From the NCBI RefSeq assembly GCF_021117425.1, contig NZ_CP088298.1, forward strand, positions 1,116,001 to 1,180,000: a stretch of 64,000 nucleotides of DNA, given 5' to 3'. Made by a program: the position numbers and the translations under genes. Shown here piece by piece: positions 8,647 through 17,097 of the stretch. Under the pieces are notes generated by a model. It saw only the letters and a program-made list of their open reading frames with translations. It made no database searches and was not told the origin of the DNA. This stretch comes from Brevibacterium zhoupengii (GTDB taxonomy: Bacteria > Actinomycetota > Actinomycetes > Actinomycetales > Brevibacteriaceae). The first letter of the stretch is position 1; the number at the start of each line of letters is the position of its first letter.

Positions 8647-11199
8647 TTGGCTACGTTCTTCGGATCCGCCGGTTCTGGCGGAGATTCATTCGACGAGTTC
8701 CTTGCCCGTTTTCTGCAGGGACAGCAGGGCGCGCGCCAGGGACGCAGCGTCGACATCAACAAGCTGCTGAGCAAGCGCAGCCACGAGGTCATCGACAACG
8801 CCGCTGACTACGCTCGCGAGCACGGTCAGGCGGAGGTCGATGCCCTGCACATTCTGCGCACCATGGCAGAGACCGAGCCCGGAGTCTCGGCGATCCGCCA
8901 GGCCGGAGCTGACCCGGAGCAGGTCGCTCGCGCCGTCGAAGACCGTCTGCCCGCGTCCTCGAACACAAAGCCCGAAGGGGCACTGACTCTGACCGGTTCC
9001 GGTCAGCGCGCGCTCCTCGACGCCTACCAGGTGGCGCGGGCGTTCGGTTCGACCTACGTCGACCCGGAACACCTGTTCTTCGCTTTCGTGCTCAACCACG
9101 AGATGCCAGCCGGCCGCATCCTCGCCCAGGCGGGCGTGACACAGGAGCGGCTGCAGGCTGGAGCCGAAGCCGCCGAGACAGGCGACCCGCAGGGCGGTCC
9201 CGGAGCGGGCCAGCCGGAGGAGACCATGCTCGAGCGTTTCGGCACGGACCTCACGGCACTGGCGGCCGACGGTGAACTCGACCCGGTGATCGGACGTGCC
9301 GACGAGATCCAGGAGACGATCGAGATCCTGGCTCGCCGCACCAAGAACAACCCGGTGCTACTCGGCGAGGCCGGCGTCGGCAAGACCGCGATCGCCGAGG
9401 GACTGGCTCAGGCCATCCACAGCGGCGAGATCCCAGCACAGCTGTCGGGAAAGAGAGTTGTCGCACTCGACCTGCCGGGAATGTTGGCAGGCACACGCTA
9501 CCGCGGTGACTTCGAGGAACGCCTGACCGGGACCCTCGACGAAATCGCCGAAGACGGCGAGATGATCGTCTTCGTCGATGAGCTCCACACTCTCGTCGGT
9601 GCCGGCGGCAACGGCGAATCCAACTCGATGGACGCCGGCAACATCCTCAAGCCCAGGCTGGCCCGCGGTGATCTGCACCTGCTGGGAGCGACCACGCTCA
9701 AGGAATACCGCACGATCGAGAAGGACTCGGCCCTCGAACGTCGGTTCCAGCCGGTGCGCGTGGGGGAGCCGAACATCGACGATGCCGTGGCAATCCTCGA
9801 CGGACTCAAGGACCGCTACGCCGAGCACCACAACGTGACCTATACGCCCGAGGCGATCCGCGCATCGGTCGAGCTCTCCGATCGCTACATCAACGACAGG
9901 TTCCTGCCGGACAAAGCGATCGACCTCATCGACCAGGCAGGTGCTCGTCTCTCACTGCGGCGTGGGCCTCAGGTCGATGCCCAGGCTCTGCGCACGGAGA
10001 TCGAACGACTCGAGACCGAGAAGAACACCGCGATCAGCGAAGAGAACTATGAGCGTGCCGGGGAACTTCGCGACGAGGTCATGAGTCTCGGGGAGAAGCT
10101 GCATGCAGCGGAGAACCCGGACGACGGCGCGGGCCAGACTGAGGCCGACGCCAAGCCGAGCATCGTCGATGCTGACCAGATCGCACAGGTCGTCTCCCGT
10201 GCCACCGGAATCCCGGCGGCGAGCATGACCCAGGGGCAGAAGGCCAAGCTGGCTAAACTCGAAGAGATCCTCCACGGTCGCGTCATCGGTCAGGACAACG
10301 CGGTGAATGCAGTGTCGAAGGCCGTGCGCCGGTCGCAGATGGGAATGGGAGATCCGAACCGTCCCATCGGCAGTTTCCTCTTCCTCGGACCCACCGGCGT
10401 GGGCAAAACCGAGCTGGCGAAATCACTGGCCGCGACCCTGTTCGATGACGAGTCGGCGATGATCCGATTCGATATGAGCGAGTTCGGGGAACGCCACACC
10501 GTCTCACGCCTGGTGGGTTCGCCTCCCGGCTACGTCGGGTACGACGAAGCGGGTCAGCTGACCGAGCAGGTTCGGCGCAAGCCGTACTCGGTGATCCTCC
10601 TCGACGAGGTCGAGAAGGCCCACCCGGATGCCTTCAACCTGCTGCTCCAGGTCCTCGACGACGGTCGTCTCACCGATGGTCAGGGTCGAACCGTGGACTT
10701 CCGGAACACCGTCATCATCATGACGAGCAATCTGGGCTCCGAGTTCATGTCCGGCAGCACCCCGCTGGGCTTCAGCTCCACCGATGCGAAGGTCACCGAG
10801 AAGGACCTGAGTGCAAAGGTGATGGGCAAGCTCAAGGAGTTCATGCGTCCCGAGTTCCTCAACCGGATCGACGAGACCGTGATGTTCTCGCGTCTCGATC
10901 GTGAGCAGCTGCGCGTCATCGTCCGTCTTCAGCTGGAACGTTCGGTCGAGCGTCTGGCGCACCAGGGCATCGGTCTGACCGTGTCCGAGGATGCTGTGGA
11001 GTGGCTCTCCGATACCGGGTACGAACCCGAGTTCGGTGCCCGTCCGCTGCGCCGCGTAATCCAGCGTGAGCTCGATGACCGCATTGCCGACCTCCTCGTC
11101 AACGAGGCAGTGTCCGAAGGCGGAAGGGTCAGCGCTACGGTTGACGACGGAACGCTGCGAGTGATCGCGGAATCACCCGAGGTTCCCGTGGCAGTCTGA
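8647..11199 (+). CDS. ClpC/ClpA-type AAA+ unfoldase, ClpP-binding, with short Gly-rich N-terminus
   Basis: The open frame extends to 8605, but the sequence AGGAG followed 6 nt later by TTG (8647) marks the likely start, giving 850 residues beginning with [11 protein letters not shown]. Two Clp N repeats come first. D1 has Walker A GEAGVGKT and Walker B IVFVDEL. A UVR-like helix ([11 protein letters not shown]) sits where ClpB would have its long M coiled coil. D2 has GPTGVGKT and a PLGFS loop after TSNLGSEF, matching the LGF/VGF loop that docks on ClpP. It is thus a protease partner of ClpC type and not a ClpB disaggregase, although it is preceded by an HspR-type operator. The nearby clpP pair is an obvious candidate partner. 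Confidence 0.9.
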   Translation: MATFFGSAGSGGDSFDEFLARFLQGQQGARQGRSVDINKLLSKRSHEVIDNAADYAREHGQAEVDALHILRTMAETEPGVSAIRQAGADPEQVARAVEDRLPASSNTKPEGALTLTGSGQRALLDAYQVARAFGSTYVDPEHLFFAFVLNHEMPAGRILAQAGVTQERLQAGAEAAETGDPQGGPGAGQPEETMLERFGTDLTALAADGELDPVIGRADEIQETIEILARRTKNNPVLLGEAGVGKTAIAEGLAQAIHSGEIPAQLSGKRVVALDLPGMLAGTRYRGDFEERLTGTLDEIAEDGEMIVFVDELHTLVGAGGNGESNSMDAGNILKPRLARGDLHLLGATTLKEYRTIEKDSALERRFQPVRVGEPNIDDAVAILDGLKDRYAEHHNVTYTPEAIRASVELSDRYINDRFLPDKAIDLIDQAGARLSLRRGPQVDAQALRTEIERLETEKNTAISEENYERAGELRDEVMSLGEKLHAAENPDDGAGQTEADAKPSIVDADQIAQVVSRATGIPAASMTQGQKAKLAKLEEILHGRVIGQDNAVNAVSKAVRRSQMGMGDPNRPIGSFLFLGPTGVGKTELAKSLAATLFDDESAMIRFDMSEFGERHTVSRLVGSPPGYVGYDEAGQLTEQVRRKPYSVILLDEVEKAHPDAFNLLLQVLDDGRLTDGQGRTVDFRNTVIIMTSNLGSEFMSGSTPLGFSSTDAKVTEKDLSAKVMGKLKEFMRPEFLNRIDETVMFSRLDREQLRVIVRLQLERSVERLAHQGIGLTVSEDAVEWLSDTGYEPEFGARPLRRVIQRELDDRIADLLVNEAVSEGGRVSATVDDGTLRVIAESPEVPVAV

Positions 11200-11237
11200 G
11201 GCAGAGCCGCTAGCCCAGGGTGATCACCTGCACGGCA

Positions 11238-11277
11238 CAGGGCCGGATCGGAAGCGATGTCTTCCGGTCCGGCCCTG
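11238..11277. terminator. 17-bp hairpin between convergent clp and yidC genes
   Basis: The arms at 11238-11254 and 11261-11277 pair over 17 bp with a single G-U wobble around a 6-nt loop. There is no T-run. It sits between two convergent genes and probably ends or protects transcripts from both sides. Confidence 0.75.
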
Positions 11278-11283
11278 CTGCAT

Positions 11284-12096
11284 TCATGCGGCAGGAATTG
11301 CCTCGTCCTGCTCGTGGACCTTGAGGACACGGTTGAGCACGAGGCGCTCTGCCAAGGTCCAGGCCGTCGTCGTCATCAGGTAGAGCGTGGCAGCCAGTGG
11401 CACGAACAGTGCGATGACCGCGGTCATGAAGGGCATGAAGCTCAGTACCCTGGTCACGCCGGAGAGATCGGGCATTGCGGGTCCCTCGGTGTTGGAGTTC
11501 TGGCTGCCAGACGCCTGCACGGGTGGGGTCTGCGGCATGTCGGGGGTGAGCAGGTGCCGCGAGAGGGCAGCGACGACGGCGATGATGATCACGATGACGC
11601 CGAAGACCGCGGCCGAGGCCACGCTCAGGTTCCCGCCGGTCAGGAGGCCCACGAAGCCGGCGTTGAGGGGGATGCCCAGCAGGGAATGGTTGAGAAGGTC
11701 ATTGGCGTGCCCGCCGATCGTGGACTGGATGAAGATTCCGTAGACGGCCATGAGCACCGGCATCTGTGCCAGCACGGGCAGGCAGCCGGCCATCGGGGAG
11801 GCCTTCTCCTCCTTGTAGAGCTCCATCATCTTCTGCTGCATGAGCTCGGGATTCTTCTTGTACCGGGTCTGCAGCTCGGTGATCTTCGGTGCGAGGCGTT
11901 TGCGAGTGATGCCGGCTCTGACTTGTGAGAGTCCGACGGGGATGAGTACGGCGCGGACGATGATCGTGAGCACCACGATCGCGAGCGCAGCGCTTGCGGT
12001 GCCAGCCAATGGTTCGAGCAGAGTTGTCAGCAAGGTGACGACCCAATAGGCGGCGTTGACGAGGAGTTCGATGGGTGGAAATTCGTAGATGTTCAT
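11284..12096 (-). CDS. yidC: YidC/Oxa1 family membrane insertase (non-canonical locus)
   Basis: The 270-residue protein starts at ATG 12096 behind a strong AGGAGG. It contains the Oxa1 core: a helix with LIPVGLSQVRAG, the basic cytoplasmic hairpin (TRYKKNPELMQQKMMELYKEE) and a following MAGCLPVLAQMPVLMAVY helix, then a C-terminal pair of helices. It should insert or fold membrane proteins. The main actinobacterial yidC sits beside rpmH/rnpA/jag near oriC and none of those genes are here, so this is probably a second copy. A DUF6412 gene lies upstream on the same strand. Confidence 0.88.
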   Translation of the reverse strand: MNIYEFPPIELLVNAAYWVVTLLTTLLEPLAGTASAALAIVVLTIIVRAVLIPVGLSQVRAGITRKRLAPKITELQTRYKKNPELMQQKMMELYKEEKASPMAGCLPVLAQMPVLMAVYGIFIQSTIGGHANDLLNHSLLGIPLNAGFVGLLTGGNLSVASAAVFGVIVIIIAVVAALSRHLLTPDMPQTPPVQASGSQNSNTEGPAMPDLSGVTRVLSFMPFMTAVIALFVPLAATLYLMTTTAWTLAERLVLNRVLKVHEQDEAIPAA

Positions 12097-12287
12097 GGTG
12101 ATGGCCCTCCTGGGCGCTGCCGATGCAGGCACTTCGGCCATGCAGCGATGAGCAGCTGTGGTGATGTCGTCATGGGCGTTCAGCGACCGAACGACGCAGG
12201 GCGACACCACAGGCAGGATCCGTTAGGGAAACAGGCAGGAGTGGCGTCGGTGACCGTGCCGGAAGAGCACGGAGATCACGTCGTCGG

Positions 12288-12593
12288 TCAGGCGAAGGAG
12301 CGGACGACGAAAGAGGGGGCTCTGGCTTGAGCGGTGCCCGGAGTCCCGGGTTCCTCGGGCATGCGGAATTCGCGAACCTCGGTTCGCTCTCCCCGTCCCC
12401 AAAGACCACGAGGAGACAGAGGAAGGAACCTGAAGAGAGCCCTTGCCAACCAGGGTGCTACCGGCGACAGCAGTGCCGCACCGAGCAGCACGAGGACGAT
12501 CAGATGCATCGACGACTGAGGAATGACCGTATCGGCATCGGCGCTGAGCAGCACCACGATGAACTGAACTGTCATCCACAGATTCAGCAGCAT
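12288..12593 (-). CDS. Small membrane protein, DUF6412-like
   Basis: The 101-residue protein from ATG 12593 (MLLNLWMTVQFIVVLL) has two hydrophobic segments and then a Pro/Arg-rich tail (EEPGTPGTAQARAP). This layout, and a place next to a YidC paralog, match what I recall of DUF6412 proteins of Streptomyces and relatives. It is separated from yidC by about 190 bp but has the same direction. Function is unknown; an accessory role for the insertase is a guess. Confidence 0.6.
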   Translation of the reverse strand: MLLNLWMTVQFIVVLLSADADTVIPQSSMHLIVLVLLGAALLSPVAPWLARALFRFLPLSPRGLWGRGERTEVREFRMPEEPGTPGTAQARAPSFVVRSFA

Positions 12594-12681
12594 TCCGTCT
12601 CGGCCTTCCCTTGACACAGTCGGGGTATCTCGCCCGATTTTATCACGGCACCACCACGAGATCGGGCGCACAGGCATGCCG

Positions 12682-12716
12682 TCCGCTCACGGCGGCACCC
12701 TCCCGCTCAAGGCGGA
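12682..12716. promoter_or_regulatory. Tandem 15-bp palindromes upstream of the clpP pair (PopR-like operators)
   Basis: Two near-identical sites, TCCGCT-CAC-GGCGGC (12682-12696) and CCCGCT-CAA-GGCGGA (12702-12716), lie exactly 20 bp apart. Their 6-3-6 form is that of the Streptomyces PopR operator TCTGCC-N3-GGCAGA, which is also tandem in front of clpP3-clpP4. The centre of the proximal site is 49 bp before the clpP start codon. A perfect palindrome of the same class lies 48 bp before the start of the ClgR/PopR-like gene at 16566-16904. Confidence 0.65.
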
Positions 12717-12757
12717 AAAGACTTCCGACTCGGCACAGCCGGCTCCAGTGTGGAGGC

Positions 12758-13417
12758 ATGAACACACGAATAGCACCCCAGAATGCCCACAACCGACCCA
12801 CCCCACCACCGCCGAGGTTCGCTGACGGTGACGAGTCCCCGACGACGACCCCCATCCCCGAATCCCAGAGAATGCTCTACGCCTACCGTTCGGTGGTCTT
12901 CAATGGGGAGCTGCGCGATGAGAACGGCATGGAGATCATTTCCCGACTCATCCTCCTCTCCGCTGAAGACCCCCACAGCGACATCCACCTGTGGATCAAC
13001 TCACCGGGCGGATCGGTGCCGATGATGCACGCGATCGCCGATGTGATCGAGACTCTGCCCAACGATGTGGTCACGGTGGCGTTCGGGTGGGCCGCCTCGG
13101 CGGGGCAGTTCGTGCTCATGAGGGGCACCCCCGGCAAACGGCTCGCCCTGCCCCACGCCCGGATCCTCCTTCACCAGGGATCATCGGGCATCGGGGGAGC
13201 AGCCGCTGACATCGAACTGCAGTCCGGGGACCTGCGCACCGTGCGGGACACGGTCCTGCATCGCATCGCCGAGGCGACGGGAAAGACCTATGAGCGCGTC
13301 TTCGAGGACTCCCTGCGCGATCGGTGGTTCACGGTCGAACAGGCACTGGACTACGGGCTCATCGACCGCATCGTGGACTCGCCGACCGATCTGCGCGGCG
13401 GGATCGGTGCGCCATGA
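12758..13417 (+). CDS. clpP: ATP-dependent Clp protease proteolytic subunit (catalytically complete)
   Basis: The 219-residue protein from ATG 12758 has a Pro-rich N-terminal extension of about 35 residues, then the ClpP core. The triad is complete: Ser114 in WAASAGQ, His139 in ARILLHQ and Asp188 in SLRDRWF. The GGAGG before the ATG is only 1 nt away, so a leaderless start is possible. Its stop overlaps the next gene (ATGA), so the two subunits are coupled. It should form a heteromeric tetradecamer with the second subunit and be fed by a Clp ATPase. It is probably not the housekeeping clpP, which normally adjoins clpX and tig. Confidence 0.92.
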   Translation: MNTRIAPQNAHNRPTPPPPRFADGDESPTTTPIPESQRMLYAYRSVVFNGELRDENGMEIISRLILLSAEDPHSDIHLWINSPGGSVPMMHAIADVIETLPNDVVTVAFGWAASAGQFVLMRGTPGKRLALPHARILLHQGSSGIGGAAADIELQSGDLRTVRDTVLHRIAEATGKTYERVFEDSLRDRWFTVEQALDYGLIDRIVDSPTDLRGGIGAP

Positions 13418-13995
13418 GCCAGTACACGATTCCGAATGTCGTAGACCGCTCGGGTGGCGGGGAGAAGATCGTCGACGTGTATTCCCACCTGCTGGGCAAC
13501 CGGATCATCTACCTGGGAGTGCCGATCGACGACGGGGTGGCCAACACGATCATCGCGCAGCTGCTCCACCTCGAAGCGAGCAGCCGTGAACTCCCGATCC
13601 AGCTGTACATCAACTCACCGGGCGGATCGCTGACGGCCATGACCGCCATCTACGACGCGATGCACCACATCGGCGCACCCGTGGCGACCATCTGCGTGGG
13701 GCAGGCGGCCGCGGATGCCGCGGTGCTCCTGGCAGCCGGCGAACCCGGTCAGCGTTCGATGCTCGAACACGCTCGAGCGGTGCTGCGCCAACCCCATGCC
13801 GAGGGCGCACGCGGGGCAATCCCCGACCTCATCGTCGCCGCCGACGAGATCGCCCGGCAGCGCCGAGACGTTGAGGCGATGCTGGCGAAGGGCACCGGGC
13901 GCAGTGTGGACCAGATTCATGCCGACCTCGACCGGGATCTCGTGCTCAATGCGCAGGCGGCACGGGACTTCGGCCTCGTCGATCAGATTCTCTGA
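13414..13995 (+). CDS. ClpP-like pseudoprotease subunit lacking catalytic Ser and His
   Basis: The 193-residue protein from ATG 13414 keeps the ClpP fold markers (LYINSPGGSLTAMTAIYDAM, then CVGQAA). The catalytic serine position is Ala100 (GQAAADAAVLL instead of GQAASAAAVLL), and the histidine position is Arg125 (VLRQP instead of LIHQP). The aspartate (Asp175 in LDRD) is retained. Such a subunit cannot hydrolyse peptides and resembles ClpR of cyanobacteria and plastids in concept. It is translationally coupled to the active ClpP, so a mixed barrel with a non-cutting ring or subunit is likely. Confidence 0.9.
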   Translation: MSQYTIPNVVDRSGGGEKIVDVYSHLLGNRIIYLGVPIDDGVANTIIAQLLHLEASSRELPIQLYINSPGGSLTAMTAIYDAMHHIGAPVATICVGQAAADAAVLLAAGEPGQRSMLEHARAVLRQPHAEGARGAIPDLIVAADEIARQRRDVEAMLAKGTGRSVDQIHADLDRDLVLNAQAARDFGLVDQIL

Positions 13996-14087
13996 GGTGC
14001 TCCGGGGCCGCGGTGCTCCGTGGGAAGTCCGGTCGGATACTCCCGTGGTACGACGCCGAATCCGGTGTCAGTGACTACGATCGGAGG

Positions 14088-15470
14088 ATGAGCCGTGCCC
14101 CCGCCGAGGCGAGCGACCCCGATGCTGATCGTCGCGTCCGTCGTCGACCTCGACTGCGCCTGATTGCGCTGAGCGTCCTGGCCCTGCTCCTGCAGTTGCC
14201 CTTCGCCGTGTTCATGGCCAACCACGATGGCGTCGATTCCCTGGCCGGTGGTGTGCGCATCGCCGTGGCGCTGCTGTCCCCGATGATCTTCCTACTCTGC
14301 GCACGATGGCCGGGCCCGAGAGTTGCGATCATCGCCGGGCTGACGCTGGTCGACATCGTCGTCTGGGCTGCTCTGGCGAGTTCCAGCCTGTCCGGCGCGT
14401 GGGGCCACGGTCCAAGCAACGGCCCCTGGTCAGGGGAGGGGCCGGGCGGAATGTGGGCGCAGGGGTTCACCGGACCTGAGATGACACCGTTCTATGCGGC
14501 GTTCCTCTTCGCTCTCGTCGTGGCCATGGTTCGCGGTCACCAGATCTGGGCCATCGCCTCGGCGACCGGTGTCTGGTTGGGTGCCTTGCTGCTCGGTCCC
14601 TTCCTCGGTGTCGAATGGTCGGTGGGGCGCGTGGCCTCTGCGACGATCGGTCTGCTCATCACTCTGAGCATCGGAGCCTTCGCTCGGCGCAGGCACGAGG
14701 GCAGGAGGATCGCGGCCGCGGAGGCGCAGGCCCGGCACCAGGAGGTGATTGCGGCCGAAAGGCTGCGCATCGCCAGAGACCTCCATGATGTGCTGGGCCA
14801 TTCCCTATCCCAGATCAACGTTCAGGCCGGTGTGGGCGAGCACCTCATCGACCGCGATCCCGAGCAGGCCAGACGTGCTCTCGCCGCCATCAAGGAGCTG
14901 AGCCGAACAGGACTCAACGAGGTCCGCTCCGTGCTCCACACGATGCGCTCGGACGCCGCTGGACCCGGTGGCACCGACCCCGACGAGGACACAGCCGGCG
15001 AAGGCACGGCTGAGCCGCTGGCCCCGGTGCCGGGCCTCGACGACCTGCCGGCACTCATCGCCGCAATGACCGGGCGACCAGCCATCCACCTCGATGACCA
15101 GCGCGAGCTCCGAGCCGACGGTACTCGAGAGAACCCCGGCAGCGCCGCAGATGCGGCCGCCTACCGGATCGTGCAGGAGGCGCTGACGAATGTGGTCCGC
15201 CACGCTGCCGCCACCCAGGCCAACGTCAGGGTCTTCCGTGAGGGCGAGTTCCTGCACATCGAGATCAGCGACGACGGCCACGGAACTGACACAGCAAGCC
15301 TCGGGCGCGAAGACAGCTTAGGCACCGGAATCACCGGGATGCGGGAGCGGACGAAGCTTCTCCACGGAACCTTCGCGATCACCTCGGCGAGCGGGGACGG
15401 CACGCACATCAGCGTCCGGCTGCCCTGGACCAGCGGGCACAGACGAACAGATCGGCAGGCTCAGGCATGA
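14088..15470 (+). CDS. Two-component sensor histidine kinase, NarL/DesK type
   Basis: The 460-residue kinase starts at ATG 14088; a TACGAT box ends 6 nt upstream. The N-terminal half is a membrane sensor with several helices and a Gly/Trp-rich extracytoplasmic loop (HGPSNGPWSGEGPGGMW). The HisKA_3 phosphoacceptor His is in ARDLHDVLGHSLSQ, and the HATPase shows AYRIVQEALTNVVRHA and an ISDDGHGTD box. The signal is unknown. It is followed, with an ATGA overlap, by its response regulator. Confidence 0.9.
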   Translation: MSRAPAEASDPDADRRVRRRPRLRLIALSVLALLLQLPFAVFMANHDGVDSLAGGVRIAVALLSPMIFLLCARWPGPRVAIIAGLTLVDIVVWAALASSSLSGAWGHGPSNGPWSGEGPGGMWAQGFTGPEMTPFYAAFLFALVVAMVRGHQIWAIASATGVWLGALLLGPFLGVEWSVGRVASATIGLLITLSIGAFARRRHEGRRIAAAEAQARHQEVIAAERLRIARDLHDVLGHSLSQINVQAGVGEHLIDRDPEQARRALAAIKELSRTGLNEVRSVLHTMRSDAAGPGGTDPDEDTAGEGTAEPLAPVPGLDDLPALIAAMTGRPAIHLDDQRELRADGTRENPGSAADAAAYRIVQEALTNVVRHAAATQANVRVFREGEFLHIEISDDGHGTDTASLGREDSLGTGITGMRERTKLLHGTFAITSASGDGTHISVRLPWTSGHRRTDRQAQA

Positions 15471-16141
15471 ACGATATCTCAGTGGCGATCGCCGATGACC
15501 ACCAGCTGGTCCGCGCCGGCTTCGCCTCGCTGTTGGACGCGGAACCGGGCATCAGTGTGAGAGTGCAGGCCTCCGGCGGGGAAGAGCTGCTGGAGAAGCT
15601 GGCCGCGACGCCGGTCGACGTCGTGCTCATGGACATCCGGATGCCCGACGGCGATGGGCTGTGGGCCACCGAGGCGATCGCCGCCGATCCCGCCCTCGGC
15701 CACGTTCGCGTGGTGCTGGTGACGACCTTCGGCCTCGACGAGTACATCGTGCGCGCGGTCAGGGCCGGCGCCAGCGGATTCCTGCTCAAGGACACCGAAC
15801 CGGTCGACCTGATCCGAGCGGTGCGCGTCGTCGCCGAGGGGGAGGCGCTGCTCTCACCCGAGGTGACCAAGTACCTTCTGTCGAGGATGTCATTGGGGCT
15901 GCGGGCGGAGCCGACGAAACATCTCGACGTGCTGACACAACGTGAGCGTGAGGTGCTCGCCCTCGTCGGGCAGGGGCTGTCGAACGACGAGATCGCCGTG
16001 CAGCTGGTGCTCTCCCCGTTGACGGCGAAGACCCATGTCTCGCGCATCATGAGCAAGGTCGCCGCACGTGACAGGGTCCACCTCGTCGTGCTCGCCTATG
16101 AGTCCGGGCTGGTCTCCCCGGGGTGGCTGCGCGAGCAGTAG
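15467..16141 (+). CDS. LuxR/NarL family response regulator
   Basis: The 224-residue regulator has a receiver domain with the phosphoacceptor Asp in VVLMDIRMPDGDG (about residue 54) and the Lys in FLLKD. The C-terminal LuxR helix-turn-helix reads LTQREREVLALVGQGLSNDE and ends with TAKTHVSRIMSKV. It is coupled to the kinase by an ATGA overlap. Targets are not evident; the SHOCT membrane gene 120 bp downstream is a possible target. Confidence 0.93.
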   Translation: MNDISVAIADDHQLVRAGFASLLDAEPGISVRVQASGGEELLEKLAATPVDVVLMDIRMPDGDGLWATEAIAADPALGHVRVVLVTTFGLDEYIVRAVRAGASGFLLKDTEPVDLIRAVRVVAEGEALLSPEVTKYLLSRMSLGLRAEPTKHLDVLTQREREVLALVGQGLSNDEIAVQLVLSPLTAKTHVSRIMSKVAARDRVHLVVLAYESGLVSPGWLREQ

Positions 16142-16259
16142 GAACTCATCCTCAGCGAGTATCCGAAGTGACTCCCGGTGGGGGATTCGCCGAGTCGGCT
16201 GCAGGCGTTGGATTGATGTCATGTCCACGAGCGACGTGGATTCCTGACAAGGAGGCATC

Positions 16260-16547
16260 ATGCACATGGAACACGGACCCGCGGCCTGGCCGCTCTTCTT
16301 CCTCATCCCCATCTTCTGGGTGCTCATCATCGGACTGATCGTCACCCTCATCATCACGCTCAACCGGCGCCGCTGGCGCCAGGCCGGGGGACCGCCCTGG
16401 GCAGATGGTCAGGGCCGTTTCGGGTCGACGAAGAACGCGGAGGCGACACTGTCTGAGCGCTTCGCCCAAGGTGACATCGACGAGGCTGAGTACCGGGGCA
16501 GACTCGAGGTGCTCAGAGCCAATCGCCTCGATTCCGGAACGAGCTGA
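16260..16547 (+). CDS. Small SHOCT-domain membrane protein
   Basis: The 95-residue protein follows a strong AAGGAGG. One membrane helix (about residues 9-33, WPLFFLIPIFWVLIIGLIV) precedes a basic stretch and a C-terminal SHOCT motif (ERFAQGDIDEAEYRGRLEVL). SHOCT modules are short oligomerisation tails found on many small membrane proteins. It lies directly after a two-component system and may respond to it. No enzymatic function is suggested. Confidence 0.8.
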   Translation: MHMEHGPAAWPLFFLIPIFWVLIIGLIVTLIITLNRRRWRQAGGPPWADGQGRFGSTKNAEATLSERFAQGDIDEAEYRGRLEVLRANRLDSGTS

Positions 16548-16565
16548 GGTGCCCGGCAGGTGTGA

Positions 16566-16904
16566 CTAGGCCACGAGAGACAGCTGCGCCCGCCCGGTGA
16601 GCCCGATTGCGGGCACCGTCGCGGGGGCGGCTGTCGGCGTCGAGGCGGCGGCGAGGACGAGCACCTGGGGGAGTGCGAGGCCGAGGACCACAGCGACCGC
16701 CTCGATGACCTCCGAGGAAGGATCCTTGAGGCCGCGTTCGACCTCGGACAGGTATTGGGTCGAGACTCCCGAGCGGCGTGAGACCTGAGCCAGGGTCAGC
16801 CCCAGCTCGGTACGACGCAGCCGCAGCACCCGCCCGAGCATCTCGCGCCACAGCAGCGCCGGAGTCTGCACGGCGTACGCATCTGTGACGTGAAGTGCAT
16901 CCAT
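16566..16904 (-). CDS. XRE-family regulator of the ClgR/PopR type
   Basis: The 112-residue protein has an N-terminal Cro/C1 helix-turn-helix. Its core LTLAQVSRRSGVSTQYLSEV, followed by ERGLKDPSSE, is very close to the ClgR/PopR activators of clp genes. It ends in LSLVA, resembling the short hydrophobic C-terminal degrons by which ClgR and PopR are turned over by Clp protease. A TAGGAT -10 ends 6 nt before the ATG, so the transcript is probably leaderless. The unusual clpP pair lies 2.6 kb away and carries palindromes of the same type as the one in front of this gene. It is probably their regulator; a different XRE role cannot be excluded. Confidence 0.8.
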   Translation of the reverse strand: MDALHVTDAYAVQTPALLWREMLGRVLRLRRTELGLTLAQVSRRSGVSTQYLSEVERGLKDPSSEVIEAVAVVLGLALPQVLVLAAASTPTAAPATVPAIGLTGRAQLSLVA

Positions 16905-16944
16905 GATGCGATCCTAGGAGGAATCGACGAGGTTGACGCGGATT

Positions 16945-16959
16945 TCTGCTCTGAGCAGA
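16945..16959. promoter_or_regulatory. Perfect 15-bp palindrome upstream of the ClgR/PopR-like gene
   Basis: TCTGCTCTGAGCAGA is a perfect palindrome that differs from the PopR consensus TCTGCC-N3-GGCAGA by one base per arm. Its centre is 48 bp from the putative leaderless start at 16904. That is almost the same distance as the proximal clpP site (49 bp), which suits an autoregulating activator. Confidence 0.65.
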
Positions 16960-17030
16960 CGAATACCGGCTGCCTCGACATGCGGTCGATGGCAATCAAG
17001 GCATGGTCAAGTTGCATCCAGGCCGCTAAG

Positions 17031-17049
17031 TTAAGTTAGGCTGTCCTTT
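17031..17049 (+). promoter_or_regulatory. IdeR/DtxR iron box
   Basis: The sequence TTAAGTTAGGCTGTCCTTT matches the 19-bp DtxR/IdeR consensus TTAGGTTAGSCTAACCTAA at about 14 positions, including the TTAGGC core. It lies about 50 bp before the start of an iron-siderophore binding protein and should repress it when iron is sufficient. Confidence 0.75.
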
Positions 17050-17097
17050 GTTAAAGTGGAGGGGTCGACCACGACCCTCACAGACGAAAGGGCAGGA

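Noticed and set aside
12683..12715. Classical ClgR sites (CGCT-N5-GCG) upstream of clpP
   Set aside because: The spacing between half-sites is one base short of that consensus; the 6-3-6 PopR-type reading fits better and is shared with the regulator promoter.
14041..14087. Upstream start for the sensor kinase at 14013
   Set aside because: The longer frame begins in the region after the ClpP stop with no ribosome site, while a TACGAT box at the right distance supports ATG 14088.
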